NCBI RefSeq assembly: GCF_026151205.1
Contig: NC_087078.1
Span: 1,092,175 to 1,156,174 of the forward strand
Direction: 5' to 3'
From: Bolinopsis microptera
Lineage: Eukaryota; Ctenophora; Tentaculata; Lobata; Bolinopsidae
DNA length: 64,000 bases
Within the stretch, counting starts at the first letter, position 1. Each line of letters opens with the position of its first letter. Of the stretch, positions 55,779-64,000 are shown one piece after another. Under the pieces are notes generated by a model, which saw only the letters and a list, made by a program, of their open reading frames with translations, was not told the DNA's origin and made no database searches. Both the position numbers and the translations under genes were made by a program.

Positions 55779-56442
55779 CATATACGCGTACTGCGTGACG
55801 CGCTTGTTTCGGCGGTCGCACGATACTACAGGCGAAAGTGCTCTGGTTAGAGCAATTCAACGACTGACCCAGCGCACGTTGACGAATGTTACTCGTCTAA
55901 ATTTCTTCGAAGTAGCGCGCGCCGCTTTCTTCTCGAAATGTTTTATCACGTTGTTTTATCACGTTGCAACCCCCACGGTCGTTTCACTATGGTGTCCTGA
56001 CGATACAGGGGAAGCCGCGGCGGGTCATACAACGTATGACAAGAAATGTTATGGCCGCGCTGGGCCTGGCCTGCAGATCATTAACATTGGTCAACAGCGT
56101 TGTATCACGTTGCGACCCCCACGGTCGTTTCACTATATCGTCCTGACGATACGAGGGGAGCCGCGCACTTCGTGCGCGGTGGGTCATACAACGTATGACA
56201 ACAACAGCGCACGCTACTTTGTAACAATTGTCTCGGGTCAATAATATTTCGAAAAGAATGCGGCGCGCACTATAACTTCAACATTCAAAAAATTTAGATT
56301 TGAGTAACATCCACCGACGTACACAGAAGGGCCAAAGTACAAAAACTGCTGCTCACTGCTGCTCACTCCTGCTATGAACTGCGGCTAACTGCTGCGAACT
56401 GCTGATAACTACTGCTAACTGCTGCTAACCATTGCTAATTGC

Positions 56443-56490
56443 TGCGTTGTAGGTTTACAACCTACCAGGACGCGCGCCGAGTTGGACTCG
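56443..56490 (+). repeat. Dispersed GTAGGTTT…CAGGACGCGCGCCGAG repeat, right-arm copy
   Basis: Mirror of 21,549-21,596, followed by TTGGACTCGCCGACGGTC. Confidence 0.7.
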
Positions 56491-56642
56491 CCGACGGTCG
56501 ACAATATATGGAACAGATATTTTACGAGTATCACCCGTTAAACTGCTGCGCGGCGCTCAGCCTGTGGCCTGTCATTTCACCGTTTATAAAAGATGTCAAT
56601 TCTTTACAGCGATCAGCGCGCGGCTCAATTTAATTGTAATTA

Positions 56643-56950
56643 TGTTTGGCCCTGCTCGGCCATGGCCGAGGAGGGCCATTTCTTGTTTGGCCCCGCTCGG
56701 CCATGGCCGAGGAGGGCCATTTTTTTCATATTGTTTGGCCCTGCTCGGCCATGGCCGAGGAGGGCCATTTCTTGTTTGGCCCCGCTCGGCCATGGCCGAG
56801 GAGGGCCATTTTTTTCATATTGTTTGGCCCTGCTCGGCCATGGCCGAGCAGGGCCATTTTTAAAAAATGACCCTCCTCGGCCGAATGACCCTCCTCGGCC
56901 ACGTGAGTATGGTTTTTATTTGATTTTTAAAAATGACCCTCCTCGGCCAC
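56643..56950. repeat. Extra GGCCATGGCC palindrome cluster just outside the right arm
   Basis: Direct repeat of about 55,560-55,778 with one additional palindrome pair. It begins at the exact base where the right arm stops matching the left arm, so the boundary of the giant inverted repeat coincides with a palindrome cluster. Confidence 0.9.
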
Positions 56951-57049
56951 CATACGCGTATACACATGGCTATGTGAAGTCGAGTTTAACAATGGCCAAC
57001 AAAATAGTGCGTCGACGGCGATCATAATTTCTATTTTAACAGTGATACT

Positions 57050-57440
57050 CTTGTAGCGCGATGCACTACTGGGTCGCGCGCGCATCAAATAATGCTTCTC
57101 TTCGGTAGATCGGCGAGATGCACCACTGTGCCTCACCGAGCTGCGAAGGATTGACATCGTGAATCAATGATACTCGTACAATTAACTAGTTAGTGTTAAA
57201 GCTCTAACCAGATCAGCCCTCTCGCTTGCAGTAGCGCGCTTGCAGTAGCGCGCGACTTACCTGGGGACCTCAGGCTATCAGTATAATCATATTCATAAAC
57301 ATAAAATATTAGGCGGAATGACAGGCTGAGCGCGGCCCAGTATGCAGTAACGCGCGACCGCCAAATATATTCTATTTGTGAAACAAGCGCGTCACGCAGT
57401 ACGCACACAGTGTAGCACGATAACTGTAACATGTAAAAAT
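57050..57440. other. GC-rich CGCG repeat region outside the right arm
   Basis: CpG-rich fragments (TAGCGCGATGC, CAGTAGCGCGC) resembling those in the central foldback at 45,050-45,450 and 45,850-46,020. No gene. Confidence 0.5.
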
Positions 57441-57499
57441 TATGTCAAAATATTCGATATTTACGAGTTATATAGGCATTTTAAGTTGCTACACGGTGC

Positions 57500-57888
57500 A
57501 TACGTACGCTCCTACTAAATCGCTCGCCCAAATTTTAAGAAAATTCTTGTGAAAATGCCCTTTAGGCATGAAAGTGATCAAGATCGGTGTATTTTTGGAC
57601 GCTGATTCCGAATCACCCCCCATGACGTAGTAAGGTTAAAATGCTTCCCTAGAGAGTTATGGGCAAAAAACCGTTTTGGTCACGTGACAGGCTAGTAAAA
57701 CGTGAATTCGATTATTTAGGGCTCGGGTTAGGGTTGTGGTTAAGATTATGGATAGCTTCGGGGTTATGGTTAGGGTTAGGGTTGGGATTAGGGTTTATGT
57801 AAAACCGTTTTGTACGGCTGCAAAACCAAAAAACCAAAGTCACGTGAAATTTTTGGGCGAGCGATTTAGTAAGAGCCGCGTACGTACC
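57500..57888. mobile_element. 389-bp TIR element with TTAGGG-like interior
   Basis: Ends ATACGTACGCTCCTACTAAA…CGCTCGCCCAAATTTT and the inverted counterpart AAATTTTTGGGCGAGCGATTTAG…GCGTACGTAC, about 37 bp with small mismatches. A second inner inverted pair is GTCACGTGA. The middle (57,716-57,800) is degenerate GGTTAGGGTTAGGGTTGGGATTAGGG. Non-autonomous, superfamily unknown. Confidence 0.65.
57716..57800. repeat. Interstitial telomere-like TTAGGG patch
   Basis: About twelve TTAGGG-like hexamers, several with variants (TTGTGG, TTATGG, TTGGGA). Located inside the TIR element at 57,500-57,888, not at a chromosome end. Confidence 0.75.
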
Positions 57889-57898
57889 TCTCTTGTGC

Positions 57899-57955
57899 TT
57901 GTAGGCTTATAACCTACCAGGACGCGCGCCGAGTTGGACTCGTCTACGGTCCTGG
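57899..57955 (+). repeat. Dispersed GTAGGCTT…CAGGACGCGCGCCGAG repeat, fourth copy
   Basis: GTAGGCTTATAACCTACCAGG then ACGCGCGCCGAGTTGGACTC. Diverged from the arm copies by a few bases. Confidence 0.7.
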
Positions 57956-58293
57956 AATAGGATTTTACTAATTCACTCGCCAGCGCGCTATTACGTGTTT
58001 TTAATGCCGTGATTTCATTGGTCATGCTCTATAGCGCGCATTATTTGTGACAGCATAGTTGTTTTTACACAATTTGTCCACCGCGCGTGCAATAAACTCA
58101 ATTTAAGCTCCGATTTGTGACCGAAATGGGCCATAATATGGTTTATGAAACTGTAATATCATTGGTCATTTTTATATCCAATGCGAAATACAAACGAGCG
58201 CATTTTTCCTATAATCCATGGCGAGTAAATTAGTGAAACCGGCTCCATTCAGCTCAAACATTGAACCTTGCACTTTTTATATATCTATAAATT

Positions 58294-58436
58294 TGACCAA
58301 AACCCATAATCATGGGTCGAGTGTACCGCTGCCAGTGTCTCTCTTTTCCAAACAAAAGGAAATGATATTAATTTGAGGAACAGTCCGCTAATGCAAATTG
58401 ATACCGAGAATGAAATCGGTCGCTCGCTTTTTCAAA
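58294..58436 (+). repeat. Solo arm of the long-TIR element family
   Basis: Same sequence as the inner part of the TIR at 60,055-60,199, directly oriented with it and inverted relative to the adjacent TIR at 58,472-58,618. It forms a 145-bp-arm hairpin with that TIR. Confidence 0.85.
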
Positions 58437-58437
58437 T

Positions 58438-60239
58438 CAATAAGCTTTATTACAATTCGTGAGCCGTGATCGAATGGAAAAAGCGAGCGACCGATTTCAT
58501 TCTCGGTATCAATTTGCATTAGCGGACTGTTCCTCAAATTAATATCATTTCCTTTTGTTTGGAAAAGAGAGACACTGGCAGCGGTACACTCTACCCATGA
58601 TTATGGGTTTTGGTCAAATATCATCTCTTTTTGATTATAATGTCAGGATAATTTACACAGCTAGTCGAAACTTCATTAACAAGGAGGTAATTTCGACGAT
58701 TTCGAAATTCTGCCTTTGAAAACGTTTCCTTGTGTTTAGTTAGGTATATCTGTCGATAACCGACTGAATATGGCACTTTTTACTCATTCAAGTTGGCATT
58801 AAATTCATATATAATGCCATTTAAATATCGTGGAAAGCAGAATATATTCGAAATCACGAATGAGCAAAATTCTCACCTTTCGCACGTGCAAACTTTGAGC
58901 GGACGTTACGTGCGCATACAATATTGAATCACCGTAAATTTTTGCGTAGTGGTATTTAATATATAGTTTGATAAGCATGCAAAGTTTCAGAAGATTTCAA
59001 AAAGAACTTGGATCACAACGGGACTCCAAAGTTGATAAAAATCGTGAAAATCAAAATTTTTAGTGATTTTAGCTATTTTAAATCAATTTGGGCGTGTCCC
59101 CACGTGTGCAACTTTTCGATTTTTAACTTTAAAACTAGCCTATAACACAATTTACACCTTTAAGAAGCAAAATTGAGCTCCACAACCCAAGGGATAGCCC
59201 AACACCAGAGAATACTAATTCACAACTTTTGTGTTTTTATAAAATTATTCTTCAAAAAAGCACTAACTTCAATAGCAAATATCTTTATGAAGGAGTAAGG
59301 TAGGAAACTTTTCCGGTAGATTTTTAGAATGCTTGAACAATTATCTAAGGTGAAAATGTCCTCAGATTTTGAATAAAATTACTCTTTAATGGTGTAAAAT
59401 CGATTTGAAAAGTTGTTGTTTTGTCAAAAATCAAGTTTAAAAAACACTTAAATTGATGACGTCATCAAGTGATGATGATGATGATAAATTATTTTTCAAT
59501 ATAAAGTAAACTAAAGTATAAACGATTATCTTTAAAACCTGTGGTTCGAAATGACTGTATCTTTTATACTTTTGAATCTACGGACACTTAAATGTAGGCT
59601 ACAATTGACTGCAAAAAGCGTCTATATATCTTCACGACAATCTGTTGTAAAACAGGGGTTCCAGAAAACCCACTTCCCGATACTCCTGAAACATGAAATT
59701 TTTTTTACTGTCGACTTGGACAAGGTCTAGACGCCCTGAAAAGTTTCAGATCTCTAACTCAATTTTAACATGGTTTTTAAGGCACCTGAATATGGCGATT
59801 TTGGGTTTTTTACCTAATTTCGTATAACATGCTGGCGCGTATTTTGCGCAAATTTCTTAAAAACCTCCATATAACTATTTCTTATTCCTGTCATCTTTAA
59901 CATTGAATCAGAATGTTTTGAACTTAAATGTACCTGCTGAATTACTTTCGAAAAAGTCTTAATGCCTGGAAAACAATAAAGGGGATATAATAGTATAGGG
60001 GGTAAATAGTATTGTGAATATAAGGGCGACGGTAATGCTTGCCAGCATTGTGATTTGACCAAAACCCATAATCATGGGTAGAGTGTACCGCTGCCAGTGT
60101 CTCTCTTTTCCAAACAAAAGGAAATGATATTAATTTGAGGAACAGTCCGCAAATGCAAATTGATACCGAGAATGAAATCGGTCGGTCGCTTTTTCCATTC
60201 GATCACGGCTTACGGATTGTAATAAAGCTTATTGATTGT
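58438..60239. mobile_element. 1.8-kb element with about 183-bp terminal inverted repeats
   Basis: 58,438-58,620 and 60,055-60,239 are inverted copies (CAATAAGCTTTATTACAATT…GGTCAAAT), nearly identical. The interior (58,621-60,054) is AT-rich with no transposase. Inside each TIR is CCCATAATCATGGG, itself an imperfect palindrome. A non-autonomous foldback-like DNA element. The target duplication was not resolved because a solo arm abuts the left end. Confidence 0.8.
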
Positions 60240-60241
60240 AT

Positions 60242-60480
60242 AGTACGCCTAACAGTACCTAGAGAATGTACTAGTACTTACTTACAACCCTGAGTCTATG
60301 ATAGAGAGTACGCCTAACAGTACCTAGAGAATGTACTAGTACTTACTTACAACCCTGAGTCTGTGATAGAGAGTACGCCTAACAGTATCTAGAGAATGTA
60401 CTAGTACTTACTTACAACCCTGAGTCTATGATAGAGAGTACGCCTAACAGTATCTAGAGAGTGTACTAGTACTTACTTAC
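60242..60480. repeat. 65-bp tandem repeat, 3.7 copies
   Basis: Units begin at 60,242, 60,307, 60,372 and 60,437 with AGTACGCCTAACAGTA. Nearly identical. Confidence 0.95.
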
Positions 60481-60484
60481 TTTT

Positions 60485-61190
60485 GTTAGTTTTGTTAGTT
60501 TTGTTGGGTTTAGCGCACTGCAACAGAGTCATCAACTATCTTGACCGCCCCATAGCTCCGATGTTACAGAATCCTTTCGCCATTCCAGGATGGATTTGGT
60601 ATTAGGGGATGTGTCTCGCTTGACCGGAGGCTGGTCAGGGATCTGCCGGAGCAAAGATGTGAGTTGTATTTTGAAGGATTCAAATTCTTCCAGTAGTAGT
60701 AGTAGTAGTACATTCGTGTCAATTTTACAAATAAAGAAACCATTGTTTACAGTCTTGTAGTGGTCACACTGAGCCGAGGTAAACGTAACGCTGGTATGTG
60801 ACTCAGTGAGTATGTGCCTGGACGTTGGACAGAAGAAACTTTTCTAAATGAATTAGGAGTGGTCCAGCATCGCCCAATATACATCTCCAAGTGGATACTG
60901 TGTAGACAAATCAGCTGAGGACAGATGAGCATTCCATTGTTTGTAATGGAATTATCTTAGGAAATCATATCACCTTCTGATGCATCGACCTTCAAATTCT
61001 TTAGCATATTGAATCGTCTCAAGTTTTCATTTTACAAAAATGTTTCTAAGTTTTTAGAAAGTTAGAATCGACTATTATATGAAATACTAGCAAATATCTA
61101 ACAAAGGGAAAGTGTACTTGAAATGCTGCTGCAGTGGACTAAAACGTAAAGTTAAAGACGCACAACAAGCACTATTCAGTGTTACTATGG
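60485..61190. other. No supported gene
   Basis: Unrecognised sequence with an AGT microsatellite (60,691-60,710). The minus-strand frame at 60,747-60,932 is unsupported. Confidence 0.45.
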
Positions 61191-61205
61191 TAACTAGCAG
61201 TGTTT

Positions 61206-61469
61206 CCTAACAGTAATATTTCCTCTTCTGTTGGTTATAATGTTTTTTACGGTCAGGTCCTTCGTTACTCTTCCATTATCTCTGACCTTGATTCTTTTCT
61301 GTGTTCTACCAACACCCTTTATAGGACACTTCGTTCAAGATGTTATAATGACAGACTCCTGAAGAGTAAATTCAGAAAGCTTCTGAAAGACCGACCTAGT
61401 ATTCTGTACAAATACAGTATACTTGATGTCAGCGACATCCTTGACATCACATTTAACGTGAACAGGTGA
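61206..61469 (+). pseudogene. C-terminal tail of a retroelement reverse transcriptase (fragment)
   Basis: The frame reads NSNISSSVGYNVFYGQVLRY, then SDLDSFLCSTNTLYRTLRSRCYNDRLLKSKFRKLL and a stop at 61,467-61,469. A tail of this form (xNVFYxQLLRYSxI…F…L…LxxRGYxxxxLxxxFxKxL) is one I associate with the ends of certain retroelement polymerases. I cannot name the clade with confidence (a Penelope-like element is possible). No RT core upstream, so this is a 5'-truncated fragment. The sequence just after the stop folds strongly. Confidence 0.5.
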
Positions 61470-61493
61470 TCACTGACGAGTGATTGCTAGGGG

Positions 61494-61552
61494 GTCTTGG
61501 CACATTAAACCGGTACAGGTATTAAACCCCCGAAACCGGTGTGCCAAGTCAT
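61494..61552 (+). other. Hairpin after the retroelement fragment
   Basis: CTTGGCACA…ACCGGT pairs with ACCGGTGTGCCAAG, with a TTAA bulge. It is enclosed by GTGAACA (61,457-61,463) and TGTTCAC (61,562-61,568). Confidence 0.6.
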
Positions 61553-61569
61553 CTGCTGATGATGTTCAC

Positions 61570-63030
61570 ATAACATTATTTCCTCTCTCCTTTATTCCTT
61601 CCGTCTTTTCTTAAACTTACAGTTCAGTTACTTTATTTCACCAGGTCTACCTAAGGATCAATTATTCTTTGGTGGGGTTTCACTTCTGGTATTGGCTTCA
61701 TTCCCGTTCCTTTTCCTTATTCTTTATACTTATTTTTTTATATAGTTTAATGAGATTACTATTCAAATTTTCCAATAATGATTAATTTTAAATCTTATTT
61801 TCAAATGATTTTTATATTGTGGCATTTATAATTTTGGTCTCCAATGTATAGTATTCTGAAAAGAAAAGAAGGATAGATATTATAGAGCACTAACGTCTTT
61901 GTCACTAGAGGAAGAAGTGGTCTGAGGGAAACAAAATTTATAAACGCGACGGATTTTAAAAATTTGAATAATTGATGGTATTGTATCTATGTGTGTAATT
62001 TCCTGTTTCGCTGAAACAGTTATGATCTATGACTATAGTGACTACAAGTTACAAGGTTTTGTCCTGCACCGAGGACGTTAAGGACTTTATCGTGTAAATC
62101 AATTTGGGAGCAACCCGTGTTATCAGTACCACGCAGCTGTTGTCATAAGCGTTTAGTCTTCATGACCTGCAAATCACGTCCTATAATATATGTTCTACAA
62201 TCACTAAGGGAAGCTAATTCCTAATTCCTATGAAAATGATGATTTTGTGAGTTAGCTCATTAGGGGGGATTGCACTCATTGCGGTCTGTTTGGACTGTAG
62301 AGAGAGTTCATACTTTCATACGACATTTTTATGCGTGTTTTCAAATATAATAGGCGGATTAATACTTTAGCATTTCTATTGCGATAGTGAAGTCCCGGCC
62401 GTAAGCGCGGGTTACACTAGTAATTAAATAATTACAATATTTGTCCCATGGCTCCAAGAAGTCGGCTCCCACATTAGGTGCAGAAAACAATGCGAAACCG
62501 GAAAATTAATAACAGAACATATTGCACGGAGAAACCTTGCGCAGTTATAAAATTGAAAGATTTAAATTAAACAAATTTCATTAAAAGTTAGATCTTTTGC
62601 GTGATTTCAGGATTTGATTTGATTGGAAGATTGAATTCTATGATTAAATTTTTTAATGGAATCTTATACGTCCTACGACGGTCGACGAATTCAGTACCTC
62701 AAGTGGCTAGCTCTATTTGCCTAAGAACTAACCGAGGCCGCTACAGAGTGTTAATTGTATGTTGCCTATGCACCTATTAAACTCCATATTTTTTGTTAAT
62801 ACTATGACCATTTGTAAATCTGCTTTTCAAATAGCACAAGATTTTGCACTAGCGTAGCCAAGCGAAGGAATTTTGAATTTGATAAATCCTTTTTCTGATC
62901 ATATTGCCCATAAAACTGTAATAGTAATACTTTCAGGATCAGATATCAAAATTACGTAATAACAATTTTGGGCGCTTAACTAAAAATATCGTAAAATGAT
63001 TTTGTTTAAAAAACGAAATTACCATTAACC
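61570..63030. other. Intergenic, nothing recognised
   Basis: AT-rich sequence with no frame, repeat or RNA gene that I can support. A likely splice acceptor (ACCATTAACCAG, ending at 63,032) lies seven bases before the ATG at 63,040, so the last part may include a 5'UTR intron. Confidence 0.45.
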
Positions 63031-63039
63031 AGGTTCGCC

Positions 63040-63522
63040 ATGAAAACCACGTGCCTTCTAGTTCTACTTTTGGTATGTGTGATACCGTACATGCGAGCTG
63101 AAAGTGAAGGAGATAACGGAGATGCAGCTGCCGGAGATGCAGCTGCCGGAGATGCAGCTGCCGGAGATGCAGCTGACGGAGATGCAGCTGCCGGAGATGC
63201 AGCTGACGGAGATGCAGCTGCCGGAGATGCAGCTGACGGAGATGCAGCTGCCGGAGATGCAGCTGACGGAGATGCAGCTGCCGGAGATGCAGCTGACGGA
63301 GATGCAGCTGATGATGACAAAGACGAGGACGATCACCATGAGGACCAAGACGAGGACGATCACCATGAGGACCAAGACGAGGACGATCACCACGAGGACC
63401 AAGACGAGGACGATCACCATGAGGACCAAGACGAGGACGATCACCATGGCGACTTTTCAGCTGGTACAGGTGTTAAGATCAGCAGTATTGTCTTCGGTGT
63501 TGTGGCAGCAAGGTTCCTTTAA
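63040..63522 (+). CDS. Secreted Asp/His-rich two-repeat protein
   Basis: 160 codons starting in a good context (TTCGCCATGA). Signal peptide 1-20 (MKTTCLLVLLLVCVIPYMRA). Residues 26-90: thirteen GDAA(A/D) pentamers, most paired into a 10-residue unit GDAAAGDAAD. Residues 95-136: five nonamers of DEDDHHEDQ type. The C-terminus (137-160) has small residues (SAGTG) before a weakly hydrophobic end VKISSIVFGVVAARFL, possibly a GPI-attachment signal. No cysteines in the mature chain. Extremely acidic with HH pairs, so divalent-metal or calcium/mineral binding is plausible (inference). AATAAA at 63,622-63,627 fits a poly(A) signal. Similar frames on the minus strand are repeat shadows. Confidence 0.8.
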   Translation: MKTTCLLVLLLVCVIPYMRAESEGDNGDAAAGDAAAGDAAAGDAADGDAAAGDAADGDAAAGDAADGDAAAGDAADGDAAAGDAADGDAADDDKDEDDHHEDQDEDDHHEDQDEDDHHEDQDEDDHHEDQDEDDHHGDFSAGTGVKISSIVFGVVAARFL

Positions 63523-63621
63523 GTTAAAAACAGTTATGAAGATATGTCGTGTCAACGCATCTAAGGACCAATAAGCGTACAATTTCAATTTAGACTTGAT
63601 CATAGAATTGCTAAAATTTTA

Positions 63622-63627
63622 AATAAA
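63622..63627 (+). terminator. Poly(A) signal AATAAA of the Asp/His-rich gene
   Basis: AATAAA 100 bases past the stop codon. A second AATAAA lies near 63,810. Confidence 0.55.
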
Positions 63628-63629
63628 AT

Positions 63630-64000
63630 AGTTTCAGATTTAAGTAGAATGTTTGACACCCTGTTTACAGTTTATTACCAATCCTATAAGGATAGTATTT
63701 ACATATTTAGCTCATATATTTAATCTAAAATTTGTAAAAATCATTTTGTCCTGTAAAGTGTAACAAATAGTTTTACTTATCATTAAAATGAAATGAAATG
63801 TTCACACAAAATAAAAAGTTCTGTGGTAATCGTTAAGCGGCTAGCGTAAAGTACTATCTATGGCTACGGAACTTTTTTATTCGAACCCAGCTTTTATACT
63901 TTTTATTGAATTTTAACTTTCGCAAAATCATGGGCATCTAAAAATCTAACTGAAATTAAATAATTGTTTCCTATTATAAGTATAAATATTAAATATAAAT
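63630..64000. other. Downstream flank, nothing recognised
   Basis: AT-rich, no feature supported. Confidence 0.45.

Larger units (their letters stand above)
46592..56643 (-). repeat. Right arm of giant inverted repeat
   Basis: Reverse complement of 21,396-32,746 without the R4/Dong-like insertion. It retains about 180 bp (47,097-47,285) and 15 bp (near 47,375) missing from the left arm, so it is closer to the ancestral form. It carries, from outside inward, the GGCCATGGCC palindromes, the degenerate repeat, the TIR element, the dispersed repeat, the 884-codon LINE on the minus strand and the RT/RLE pseudogene. Confidence 0.95.

Noticed and set aside
63064-63447. Minus-strand frame of VIVLVLVLM and CISGSCISVS repeats
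   Set aside because: Shadow of the GDAA/DEDDHH coding repeats; the plus frame has a signal peptide, good start context and poly(A) signal.

Overview
Eukaryotic (metazoan) genomic DNA, not microbial. Evidence: spliced host exons with GT/AG borders, AATAAA poly(A) signals, abundant non-LTR retrotransposons, small TIR elements, many mini-/microsatellites and an interstitial TTAGGG-like patch. The base composition is AT-rich and the retroelement types (CR1/L2-like LINEs, restriction-like-endonuclease LINEs of R4/Dong type, and an RT plus RLE-like family I associate with cnidarian genomes) suggest a marine invertebrate, perhaps a cnidarian. The species cannot be fixed from this window.

Layout. 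1-3.1 kb is the end of a 40-bp satellite. 5.13-5.66 kb encodes a small three-finger/Ly6-like membrane protein (+). 10.8-21.3 kb holds a host gene on the minus strand that I assembled by hand: eight exons whose splice phases all agree, giving a 413-residue protein of unknown function. Its introns carry most of the minisatellites and a 2-kb element bounded by G15/C30 tracts with a TATAAA target duplication.

21.4-56.6 kb is dominated by a giant inverted repeat. The left arm (21,396-32,746) and right arm (46,592-56,643) are almost identical over their outer 7 kb; I noticed one base difference there. Each arm carries the same open 884-codon LINE, a TIR element, an array of GGCCATGGCC-centred palindromes and a decayed RT/RLE pseudogene. 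The left arm alone has a 1.5-kb R4/Dong-like insertion in the (TTA)n tail of the LINE. The spacer holds a broken LINE (LINE B) split by an apparently intact LINE (LINE A, minus strand, about 33.9-40.1 kb), a mariner-type MITE, a 5'-truncated RT/RLE fragment with a strong 3' hairpin, and a 2.2-kb foldback.

The most interesting content is LINE A. ORF1 (624 aa) appears to join an AlkB-like 2-oxoglutarate/Fe(II) dioxygenase domain to an SGNH/GDSL esterase domain, upstream of an intact APE endonuclease-reverse transcriptase ORF2. A nucleic-acid demethylase-like domain inside a LINE ORF1 is unusual.

56.6-64 kb contains further foldback and TIR elements, a 65-bp tandem repeat, the C-terminal remnant of another retroelement with an adjacent structured RNA motif, and a small secreted Asp/His-rich repeat protein at 63.04-63.52 kb (+).
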